Shown here one piece after another: positions 6,981-15,080 of a DNA stretch of 32,785 bases (position 1 is the stretch's first letter; the number at the start of each line of letters is the position of its first letter). The position numbers and the translations under genes are program-made. The DNA comes from Parcubacteria group bacterium GW2011_GWC1_45_13 (GTDB lineage: Bacteria > Patescibacteriota > Minisyncoccia > UBA11713 > 2-01-FULL-45-33), in NCBI GenBank assembly GCA_001001285.1, contig LCKG01000005.1, positions 1 through 32,785 of the forward strand, given 5' to 3'. The notes under the pieces were generated by a model. The model was not told where the DNA came from. It saw nothing but the letters and a program-made list of their open reading frames with translations, and searched no databases.

Positions 6981-7097
6981 TCAATAATTATGCTTATTTC
7001 TGTACTAATCCCTCTTATTCTAAAGAGATTTTTGTGGTATGATTGAGGTATGAAAATTTGGTTATCTTTGTTTCTTTATGAATGGATTTAAACTTAT
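6981..7097. repeat. direct repeat copy B
   Basis: Paired with 4757-4872; contains the promoter and start of the 7078 gene. Confidence 0.9.
7050..7091 (+). CDS. possible 13-aa upstream peptide MKIWLSLFLYEWI overlapping the start of the 7078 gene
   Basis: ATG lies 6 nt after the TATGAT -10; the TAA stop overlaps the downstream ATG region. The frame is also open in copy A (MKTRLSLFLYEWI). Confidence 0.35.
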   Translation: MKIWLSLFLYEWI

Positions 7098-8247
7098 CGT
7101 TGAAGCTATTCGCGATTTATTTTGGCCTCTATCGCCGCATTGGTTATTTCAAAAAAAATATAAATCTCCAGCTTTTGCTTTTATTGTGCATCCGCGCGAT
7201 GTCGTTGATGTTTATAAAAAGTACCCCCATTTTAGAATTTTGCATCCCAAAATCGTTGAATGGTTTTTGTATCATTTTTGGCCAGTTGTTATTTCTGAGG
7301 TAACAGGATTAAAATCTGTTGAAAGTGGGATGCCGATACGGGGTTGGGTCCTTAGCATTCCTCTTACTGCAAAACAAATGATGACCAACCGTACTAAAGC
7401 AGTCGCAATGATACGTCGATCAATAAAATTAGCACATTGTAAAGGCGCAACTATAGTTGGGTTAGGAGCCCTTACCGCCTCAATTACATATAGGGGCAAG
7501 GATGTAGAGGATTTAGTAAAGCGCCTTGATATGGGAATCACAAGCGGGGTGGGGTATACGGCTTTTAATATAACGGAAATTTCTCTGATTTTATTAAAAC
7601 GATTCAGACTAAATCCGGCAGATGAGGTTTTTGCTGTCGTAGGAGCCGCAGGCGCGATAGGAAGCGCTACAATACGTTTTTTATTGCATAAGGGGATAAG
7701 ACGTTTTGTTCTAATAGACTTAGATCGTAAGCATAGCAGAATAGAAGAAATAATAAATAAAAAATTATTCCCAAAAGCTTCTTTTTATATTACAGCTAAA
7801 CTTGCTGAGACAAAACGTTGCAGGTTTATAATTACTGCAACAAATGCTCCGGAAGCGCTGATTAAAAGCGAACATCTTAGCCCCGGCACTATCATAATTG
7901 ATGATGCACAGCCATCCGATATAGATCCAGGGGTTGTTATGAAACGAGACGATGTTTTGGTAATAGAAGGAGGAGTAACTGAAGTGAATGGTATTTCGCC
8001 AAATGTGAGTTTTGGCTTAAAGCATGATACAGATGTATTTTCTTGTCTTGCGGAAGTTATGGTTTTAGCTGCGTTCAATCGAGATCATGAGCGGAGCCTA
8101 GACTATGCTAATCCCGAAGATATAGAGGACATGGGAAAGAATGGTAATGTATTAGGTTTCAGTCGTGCGGAATTACAGAATTTTCAAAAAGTGTATTCTG
8201 AAAAAGATTTAGATAATTTTTATAAAAATTATTTGGAAAATAAATGA
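7078..8247 (+). CDS. Rossmann-fold protein resembling long-chain acyl-ACP reductase (AAR)
   Basis: ADEVFAVVGAAGAIGSATIRFLL NAD-binding motif. The architecture (GLGALTASI, ITSGVGYTAF, VIEGGVTE, FSCLAEVMVL) parallels cyanobacterial acyl-ACP reductase. Confidence 0.65.
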   Translation: MNGFKLIVEAIRDLFWPLSPHWLFQKKYKSPAFAFIVHPRDVVDVYKKYPHFRILHPKIVEWFLYHFWPVVISEVTGLKSVESGMPIRGWVLSIPLTAKQMMTNRTKAVAMIRRSIKLAHCKGATIVGLGALTASITYRGKDVEDLVKRLDMGITSGVGYTAFNITEISLILLKRFRLNPADEVFAVVGAAGAIGSATIRFLLHKGIRRFVLIDLDRKHSRIEEIINKKLFPKASFYITAKLAETKRCRFIITATNAPEALIKSEHLSPGTIIIDDAQPSDIDPGVVMKRDDVLVIEGGVTEVNGISPNVSFGLKHDTDVFSCLAEVMVLAAFNRDHERSLDYANPEDIEDMGKNGNVLGFSRAELQNFQKVYSEKDLDNFYKNYLENK

Positions 8248-9905
8248 TTTTTCCGGAGCTCGTCTTAGATATAAAAAATTTAATTATTATAAGCGTGACT
8301 ATTTTGCATGCCGCGCTCGGTATAGTCATCTCTCTTAGAGGCCCTAATAAAAAACAAAATATTACTTTTGCGCTTTTGGAATTAAGCCTCATTACTTGGT
8401 CGGTAAGTATGGTGTTTTATAGAAGCTCGACTGGTTTAGAGGCGATTTTTTGGGTCAAGATGCTTTATTTGTGGGCGCTTTTTATACCTTATACGTTTAT
8501 TTATTTTTTATTTACATTTCCTGAAAATAGACTTGGCGAGTTTCCTAAAATCTATCAGTTTTTTATGATAGTGCCAGTATTGTATTTTGTCTGGGAAATA
8601 TTTTTTGGCAAATTTATTCTCGGCGTTAAACCGGCTTTGCCAGAACCGGCTATAATTTTTAATCTTGCCGTGGAATATGCTTACGCAACGTATATTATAA
8701 TTTATTTTTCTTTTGGTTATTTGCGTTTATTTAAACTTTATCGACAATCTAGCGGAATTATTAAAACGCAAGCAAGATTTTTGTTACTTGGGACGCTTAT
8801 CCCTACGTTATTAGGAACGCCTGGCAATTTATTTTTACCATTAATTAACATTTTTTATTTAAATTGGTCAGGTCAGACGGTAATTGTATTGATGGCGGTT
8901 ACTATTGCGTATTCAATTATAAAATACAATCTACTTAATATAAAAGTTATCGCCACAGAAGTACTTACTATTTTAATTAATGTCTTTATCATAATCCGGT
9001 TTGTGGGGTCAAATACTATAGCTGATTTCTTCGTTAATGGCATATTTTTATTAGGAGTCGCCATATTCAGTATTTTATTAATTCGCAGTGTACAGCAAGA
9101 AGTCCGATCGAGGGAAAGAATTGAACAATTAGCCAAAGATCTTGAGCAGGCGAATGTGGATTTGGTCAAGCTCGATGAGGCCAAATCGGAATTCATATCG
9201 TTGGCAAGCCATCAGTTGCGGGCGCCGCTCACGGTGATTAAAGGTTATACTTCCATGTTGCTGGAGGGAACTTTCGGTGAAATAAATAAAAAAGCTGTCG
9301 CGGCGATAGATAGAGTATTTATATCCGCCAACAATCTGACAAAATTGGTATCGGATCTTCTGGATCTTTCCAGAATTGAATCCGGCAAGATGAAATACGA
9401 GTTTAAAGTGATTCATTTGGATGATGTTGTGGGAAAAGTTTTAAAAGAATTGGAAGCCGTGTCCAAAGAAAAGCGCATTGCCATAGAATTTAAAAATGAA
9501 AACAATAAAACCTTCAGCGTTTTTGGGGACGCCGATAAACTTTACGAAGTTGTTATGAATTTGCTGGATAACGCTCTTAAATATTCTAAAATCGGCCCAG
9601 TAATTGTAACCTTGACGCCGCGTTCCAAAAGGTTGGTGTTGTCGGTGGCAGATAGGGGCATGGGAATACCTCAAGAAGAAATTCCCAAGCTCTTTCAAAA
9701 ATTCGGCAGGACCGAAATCGCCAAAATAGAGCGGCCTGAAGGCATGGGGCTGGGGCTCTATTTCGTAAAAAGAATCGTGGATGACCACAAAGGCCGTATC
9801 TGGGCGGAGTCGGACGGTTTGGGCAAGGGGAGTACATTTTTTGTGGAGCTGTCTATCAGGTATGATTTTCAAGACGAAAATGAACAATTTCTTAGCGCGC
9901 TCTAG
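8244..9905 (+). CDS. membrane-bound sensor histidine kinase
   Basis: N-terminal multi-TM region; H-box ASHQLRAPLTVIKGY; N-box NLLDNALKYS; G-boxes DRGMGIP and GMGLGLYFVKRIV. ATGA overlap with the preceding gene. Confidence 0.93.
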   Translation: MIFPELVLDIKNLIIISVTILHAALGIVISLRGPNKKQNITFALLELSLITWSVSMVFYRSSTGLEAIFWVKMLYLWALFIPYTFIYFLFTFPENRLGEFPKIYQFFMIVPVLYFVWEIFFGKFILGVKPALPEPAIIFNLAVEYAYATYIIIYFSFGYLRLFKLYRQSSGIIKTQARFLLLGTLIPTLLGTPGNLFLPLINIFYLNWSGQTVIVLMAVTIAYSIIKYNLLNIKVIATEVLTILINVFIIIRFVGSNTIADFFVNGIFLLGVAIFSILLIRSVQQEVRSRERIEQLAKDLEQANVDLVKLDEAKSEFISLASHQLRAPLTVIKGYTSMLLEGTFGEINKKAVAAIDRVFISANNLTKLVSDLLDLSRIESGKMKYEFKVIHLDDVVGKVLKELEAVSKEKRIAIEFKNENNKTFSVFGDADKLYEVVMNLLDNALKYSKIGPVIVTLTPRSKRLVLSVADRGMGIPQEEIPKLFQKFGRTEIAKIERPEGMGLGLYFVKRIVDDHKGRIWAESDGLGKGSTFFVELSIRYDFQDENEQFLSAL

Positions 9906-9923
9906 TGTGCTATCTTGGAAAAT

Positions 9924-11321
9924 ATGCGCACTCTGACCAAAGACGCAATAAATAAAATCGGCGAGACCGTCTCATTAATGGGCTGGGTGAATGTCAGGCG
10001 CGACCATGGCAAGCTTATTTTTATTGATTTAAGGGATAGATGGGGGATTGTACAAATTGTTTTTAACCCCAAAAATAAAGAGCTTTTAGGCCTTGCTGAT
10101 AAATTGCGTCCCGAATGGGTTGTAAAAATTGAAGGCGTGGTGAAAGAGCGGCCAGAAGGCATGAAAAATGCAGACATAGCTACTGGAAATATTGAGATTG
10201 AGGCGATAAAACTGGAAATCTTAGCCGAAGCAAAAACTCCACTGTTTGATATCGCAAGCGATGGCTATGAGATAGGGGAGGAGAGCCGTCTGAAATACCG
10301 CTATTTGGATTTAAGGAGACCGCGGCTTTTAAAAAATTTAACAATGCGTGACAAAACCATTGCTTTCATTAGGGACTGGCTCCACAAAAAAGATTTTATT
10401 GAAATAGAAACGCCGATTTTGACGAAATCAACTCCGGAAGGCGCGCGCGATTACGTTGTGCCATCTCGGCTTCACGCCGGAAAATTTTACGCTCTTCCTC
10501 AAAGCCCGCAACAATATAAACAGCTTTTAATGGTGGCGGGAGTTGAGAGATATTTTCAGATTGCGAGGTGTTTTAGAGATGAGGACACAAGAGGCGACCG
10601 CCAGCCGGAGTTTACGCAACTGGACATTGAGATGAGTTTTGCAGAGGAAGAGGAGATTTTGAACTTAACCGAAAATTTATTTACGGATTTGGTGCGAAAC
10701 CTTTTTCCGGAAAAACGCATAACACAATCCCCATTTTCGAAGTTTACGTATAAAGAAACGATGGAAAAATACGACACGGACAAGCCTGATTTGCGGAAAG
10801 ACAAAAATAATCCCAACGAGCTTGCTTTCGCGTTCATAGTTGATTTCCCCATGTTTGAATGGAAAGCAACGGAGAAAAGGTGGGACGCGGTGCACCATCC
10901 GTTTACAAAGATAAAAAATTTTCAAGAAGAAATAAGCGAAAAAAACGCCGAAAAACTTTCCGCGCTGCAGTATGATTTTGTGTTAAACGGATACGAGATT
11001 GGCGGAGGGTCAATCCGCGAACACAATCCCGAAATTCTGGAGAAAGTTTTTGAAATTATGGGAAACGAAAAAGAAGATATCCGCCGCCAATTCGGCCATC
11101 TTCTGGAGGCCTTTAAATATGGGGTGCCGCCACATGGTGGGATTGCTCCGGGCATTGACCGCTTGCTTATGATTTTGCAGAACGAACCAAACATCCGCGA
11201 AGTAATCGCATTTCCAAAGACCGGCGACGGTAGGGATTTGATGATGGACTCACCATCCGAACTTTCAGTAGGTCAGCTTAAGGAACTGCGCATCAAAATT
11301 GAAAAGCAAAAAGAAAAATGA
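9924..11321 (+). CDS. aspS: aspartyl-tRNA synthetase, apparently lacking the GAD insertion domain
   Basis: GWVNVRRDHGKLIFIDLRDR, RYLDLRRP, ETPILTKSTPEGARDYVVPSR, ALPQSPQQYKQLLM, GIAPGIDRLLM. DKPDLR runs directly into FIVDFPMFEW. Confidence 0.95.
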   Translation: MRTLTKDAINKIGETVSLMGWVNVRRDHGKLIFIDLRDRWGIVQIVFNPKNKELLGLADKLRPEWVVKIEGVVKERPEGMKNADIATGNIEIEAIKLEILAEAKTPLFDIASDGYEIGEESRLKYRYLDLRRPRLLKNLTMRDKTIAFIRDWLHKKDFIEIETPILTKSTPEGARDYVVPSRLHAGKFYALPQSPQQYKQLLMVAGVERYFQIARCFRDEDTRGDRQPEFTQLDIEMSFAEEEEILNLTENLFTDLVRNLFPEKRITQSPFSKFTYKETMEKYDTDKPDLRKDKNNPNELAFAFIVDFPMFEWKATEKRWDAVHHPFTKIKNFQEEISEKNAEKLSALQYDFVLNGYEIGGGSIREHNPEILEKVFEIMGNEKEDIRRQFGHLLEAFKYGVPPHGGIAPGIDRLLMILQNEPNIREVIAFPKTGDGRDLMMDSPSELSVGQLKELRIKIEKQKEK

Positions 11322-12028
11322 CTTATCAGCTGACTTTGGAAAACTTTTCAGGGCCATTAGGATTGTTGCTCAATTTAGTTGAGGAGCAGAAGCTTTCCAT
11401 CAACGAAATCTCGCTCGCTGAAATCGCGGAAAAATATATTATTTATTTAAAATCACTGGAGGAGATGCCTAAGGATGAACTCGCGGCTTTTTTGGTGATT
11501 GCCTCAACCTTGATGCTGATAAAATCGCGTTCGTTGCTTCCTGGTGTACAACTTACCGAAGAGGAAGAGATGGACATAAAAGAGCTTGAAACAAGACTTA
11601 AAACTTTTCAATTTTTTAATAAACTGTCAGCTCATCTTAAGGAATTGGATAAAAAAGATCGGCACTTATTCGGCCGCGAAGCTTACGTCGGGATGCGGTC
11701 GGTGTTTTTTCCTCCGGAAGGGCTGACTTTGGCTATGCTTAAAAAAACATTAAGCGAAATTTTGGAAGCAATTCCGCAAAAAGAAATTCTGCCCGAGGAG
11801 TCAATTTTAAAGACCGTGTCTTTGGAAGATAAAATGGATGAATTAAAAAAACGCTTAGAAAAATTTATGCAGTTTAATTTTGACGAAATGAAACGCCAAG
11901 CTAAAGAAAAAATCGAGATTATCATGAGTTTTTTGGCGATGCTGGAGCTTATCAAGCAAGGCTTTATGATCTTTGAACAAAAAAAATTATTTGGTAATAT
12001 TGAGCTTAAAAAAAACGGCCATGAATGA
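11318..12028 (+). CDS. scpA: segregation and condensation protein A
   Basis: MTYQLTLENFSGPLGLLLNLVEEQKLSINEISLAEIAEKYI is a typical ScpA N-terminus. Confidence 0.93.
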   Translation: MTYQLTLENFSGPLGLLLNLVEEQKLSINEISLAEIAEKYIIYLKSLEEMPKDELAAFLVIASTLMLIKSRSLLPGVQLTEEEEMDIKELETRLKTFQFFNKLSAHLKELDKKDRHLFGREAYVGMRSVFFPPEGLTLAMLKKTLSEILEAIPQKEILPEESILKTVSLEDKMDELKKRLEKFMQFNFDEMKRQAKEKIEIIMSFLAMLELIKQGFMIFEQKKLFGNIELKKNGHE

Positions 12029-12581
12029 TTTAGCTAAAAAAATTGAGGCGCTACTTTTTGTTTCCGGCGAGGGGATGAGTATCCCTCGTTTGTCGGCACT
12101 TATCAAAAAAAGCGATAGCGAAATAAAATCGGCTATTGAAGAGCTAGAGTGCCACCTCGCGGATGAGCATTTTATTACGATTTTGCGCGACGGCGATAAA
12201 GTTTCCTTGGTAAGCGCCAAAGAGGTTTCCGAGCTGGTGGAAAATTTTGCCAAAGATGAATTCGCGGGCGAGCTTACCAGGGCGGCGCTGGAAGCGCTTA
12301 CCATCATTGCTTATAAAGGCCCCGTGAAGCGCGTGGATATTGATTATATCCGCGGAGTCAACTCGTCTTTTATGATAAGAAATCTTATGATGAGGGGGCT
12401 GATTGAGCGGATAAGGGACCAAAAGGATTCGCGGGCATACTTATACCGCGTCTCACCAGACTTTCTTAAGTTTTTTGGGCTTTCTTCGATCGCAGATCTC
12501 CCGGAATATGGTGTTTACGCTAGCCGGTTGGAAGAATTTATTAAAGAAGGGGAAAAAATCGCGGCCGGTGAAGAAAAATAA
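12021..12581 (+). CDS. scpB: segregation and condensation protein B
   Basis: Start taken at MNDLAKKIEALLF; EALTIIAYKGPVKRVDIDYIRGVNS motif; overlaps scpA. Confidence 0.93.
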   Translation: MNDLAKKIEALLFVSGEGMSIPRLSALIKKSDSEIKSAIEELECHLADEHFITILRDGDKVSLVSAKEVSELVENFAKDEFAGELTRAALEALTIIAYKGPVKRVDIDYIRGVNSSFMIRNLMMRGLIERIRDQKDSRAYLYRVSPDFLKFFGLSSIADLPEYGVYASRLEEFIKEGEKIAAGEEK

Positions 12582-13446
12582 TCTTTATATTTTATTCTCT
12601 TTGATTGCTCTGGCGCTTTTTTTATTTTTGCCGGCTCCAAAAAAAGAGATTGCACATAAGCCAAGCCAAATTAACAATCCTGCGCCGGATATTGAGGCAA
12701 AGGCGGCTTTGGCAGAAGATCTGCTTTTGGGAGAAGTTTTATTTTCTAAAAATTCCAGCGAGGTCTTGCCTTTAGCGAGCATTACAAAAATAATCACTCT
12801 GCTTGCGGTTTTTGATAAGGTTGCTTTTGGTGAAGAAGTGGCGGTCAGCCAAGCAGCTGTTTTGACTTCGGAGCCGAGCTCGCTTCGGGTAGGGGAGCAT
12901 TTTTCGGCGCGAGACTTAGCGGCCATGGCAATGGCCGAATCGTCAAACGATGCGACCTACGCGCTTTTTGAACACACTTACATAAAAAATCAAATAACAG
13001 ATGAGCTGGCAGAGGCGTGGTTTTTGGATTCAATGCGCCAAAAAGCCGAAGTGCTTGGGGCCAAATCAATGAATTTTTACAACATCACCGGGCTGGATGT
13101 TTCAAAGAGCGCCTCCGGCACTTACGGTTCGGTTGAAGATGTGATGAAAATCGCGCAGGCATCTCTGGATTCGCCAATCTGGCAGCTGGGCGCGGTTCAT
13201 GAAATTGTTTCCAAAGAAGGCATAAAGCATAAGTTGAAACCGACAAACAAACTCGGCCCGGAGCTGACTCCGCTCGTCGGCTCTAAAACAGGATACACTG
13301 ATTTAGCTGGCGGAAATTTGTTGGTTATCGTTGAATATCCTATCGGTCGTCCTTTAGGAATTGTGGTTTTGGGCTCATCCGAAGAAGGGAGGTTTGAGGA
13401 TGTTAAAAAGGTTTTGGAGTGGATAAAATCACAAAAACCCTTATAA
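12568..13446 (+). CDS. D-alanyl-D-alanine carboxypeptidase / penicillin-binding protein
   Basis: SITKI (SxxK), SSND (SxN), KTGYT (KTG) motifs. GTG start at 12568 followed by a hydrophobic N-terminus. Confidence 0.9.
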   Translation: MKKNNLYILFSLIALALFLFLPAPKKEIAHKPSQINNPAPDIEAKAALAEDLLLGEVLFSKNSSEVLPLASITKIITLLAVFDKVAFGEEVAVSQAAVLTSEPSSLRVGEHFSARDLAAMAMAESSNDATYALFEHTYIKNQITDELAEAWFLDSMRQKAEVLGAKSMNFYNITGLDVSKSASGTYGSVEDVMKIAQASLDSPIWQLGAVHEIVSKEGIKHKLKPTNKLGPELTPLVGSKTGYTDLAGGNLLVIVEYPIGRPLGIVVLGSSEEGRFEDVKKVLEWIKSQKPL

Positions 13447-13464
13447 AAATAAGGGGGTTTTGGT
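13435..13464 (+). terminator. rho-independent terminator
   Basis: AAAACCCTTATAAAAATAAGGGGGTTTT. Confidence 0.6.
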
Positions 13465-13553
13465 TATTTGACTTTTTAGTTTAATGGTGCTATAATAAGG
13501 CAAGATAGTTTTAGTGTTGAAATTATTGGCGAAGAAAAAGAAAGGGGGAAAGT

Positions 13554-13916
13554 ATGGAGCGGTATCAATTCAGTGTGTATCTTGGGGCTGTCGCTGTGAT
13601 GGTTTTGGTGGCTTATCTTGTGGTGGCTCCGAAAAGAGCCCTGCCAGTTATGACGTTTAATGAACAGCTCACCGAGGCTAATCGGCAAGCCAAAGTAGCC
13701 AGCCAGTTGCGTGCGGCGGAGAAAGGGTATTTAGTTGAGTGGAAAAACGGGCATTTTCAGAAAATTTGCGACGGCGGAAACGGTGGCATAATAATTTGTG
13801 AAGCGTTAGCGCTTGGGAGAAAGACAGCAGAATATTGGGCGCCGAAGATAGAGCGTGTTATCGGACCAACAGACAAAGACTGGGGAGAGATTGCGTTTCA
13901 ATATCTACGTCAGTAG
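13554..13916 (+). CDS. small membrane-anchored hypothetical protein
   Basis: N-terminal TM helix (LGAVAVMVLVAYLVVA), SD AGAAAGGGGGAAAGTATG, upstream TGCTATAAT, strong terminator downstream. Confidence 0.65.
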   Translation: MERYQFSVYLGAVAVMVLVAYLVVAPKRALPVMTFNEQLTEANRQAKVASQLRAAEKGYLVEWKNGHFQKICDGGNGGIIICEALALGRKTAEYWAPKIERVIGPTDKDWGEIAFQYLRQ

Positions 13917-13929
13917 CCAATTTGGTCAA

Positions 13930-13985
13930 AGCCGGTTTCTTGCGGAGATTCAAAAAGAGTCTCCGCAGGAACCGGCTGTTTTTTA
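13930..13985 (+). terminator. strong rho-independent terminator
   Basis: AGCCGGTT...TGCGGAGA loop TCTCCGCA...AACCGGCT followed by a TTTTTT tract. Confidence 0.85.
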
Positions 13986-14011
13986 TTCTAAAAAATGTTA
14001 AGATTAAGCCA

Positions 14012-15079
14012 ATGCAAGATACGATTTTAAACGTTTATAAGGTGCTGGGGCTGGGGGGATTCGCATTTTTTTTAGGCGTGGCGTTGACGCCGATTCTGAC
14101 GCATTATCTTTATAAATATAAATTATGGCGGAAAGACGCGCGGACAACCGCGCCTGACGGAAGCTCGACTCCGATTTTTAACCAGCTCCACAAAGAGCGC
14201 GAAACCAAAGCTCCCCGTATGGGCGGGATTTTGATCTGGGCAACGACCATAATTTTAGCTCTTATTTTTTGGGTTATTCCCAGAATTTTTCCGGAGGAAC
14301 TTTTTTTAAAATTAAATTTTCTCTCCCGTGAGCAAACATGGGTGCCATTGGGCATTTTATTTGCTGGCGCGATGGTCGGGCTTTTGGACGACTTCATGCT
14401 GGTTTTTCAAAAGGGGACTTACCGCGGGGGCGGGCTAACTTTTACCAGGCGCATTGTTTTAGTCACACTGATTGCCGCTCTGGGCGCCTATTGGTTTTAT
14501 TTTAAATTGGGCAAGGATTTTATTTTTATCCCCGGCTTGGGAGATTTTCATTTAGGAATTTATTTCATTCCGTTTTTTATTTTAGTAATGTGGGCGGTTT
14601 TTTCGGGCGGGGTGATAGATGGTTTGGATGGTCTTTCCGGCGGAGTGTTCGCGTCAATTTTTTCGGCTTACGCCAGCATAGCTTTTTTCCAAAATCAAAT
14701 AAATCTGGCAACGCTCGCTTCGGTCATCGTCGGCTCAATTCTGGCGTTTTTATGGTTCAACATCCCGCCCGCCCGTTTTTATATGTCGGAAACAGGCATC
14801 ATGGCACTAACTACGACGCTCACAGCGGTGGCGTTTTTAACCAACGCGGTTTTTGTTCTGCCAATCATCGCGCTTCCTTTGGTTTTGGAGTCGCTTTCTG
14901 TGATTATCCAGCTAGGGTCAAAACGATTTTTCGGTAGAAAAATTTTTTTGGTTGCCCCGATTCATCATCATTTTGAAGCTCTAGGCTGGCCTGCAGAAAA
15001 AGTCACTATGCGTTTTTGGATTTTAAGTGCGGTCGCGGCCGTTTTGGGCATGATTTTGCATTTAATGGGTCAAACATAA
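14012..15079 (+). CDS. mraY: phospho-N-acetylmuramoyl-pentapeptide transferase
   Basis: APRMGGILIW, GLLDDF, DGLDGLSGG, PIHHHFEALGWPAEKV motifs. Start MQDTILNVYK. Confidence 0.95.
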   Translation: MQDTILNVYKVLGLGGFAFFLGVALTPILTHYLYKYKLWRKDARTTAPDGSSTPIFNQLHKERETKAPRMGGILIWATTIILALIFWVIPRIFPEELFLKLNFLSREQTWVPLGILFAGAMVGLLDDFMLVFQKGTYRGGGLTFTRRIVLVTLIAALGAYWFYFKLGKDFIFIPGLGDFHLGIYFIPFFILVMWAVFSGGVIDGLDGLSGGVFASIFSAYASIAFFQNQINLATLASVIVGSILAFLWFNIPPARFYMSETGIMALTTTLTAVAFLTNAVFVLPIIALPLVLESLSVIIQLGSKRFFGRKIFLVAPIHHHFEALGWPAEKVTMRFWILSAVAAVLGMILHLMGQT

Positions 15080-15080
15080 T

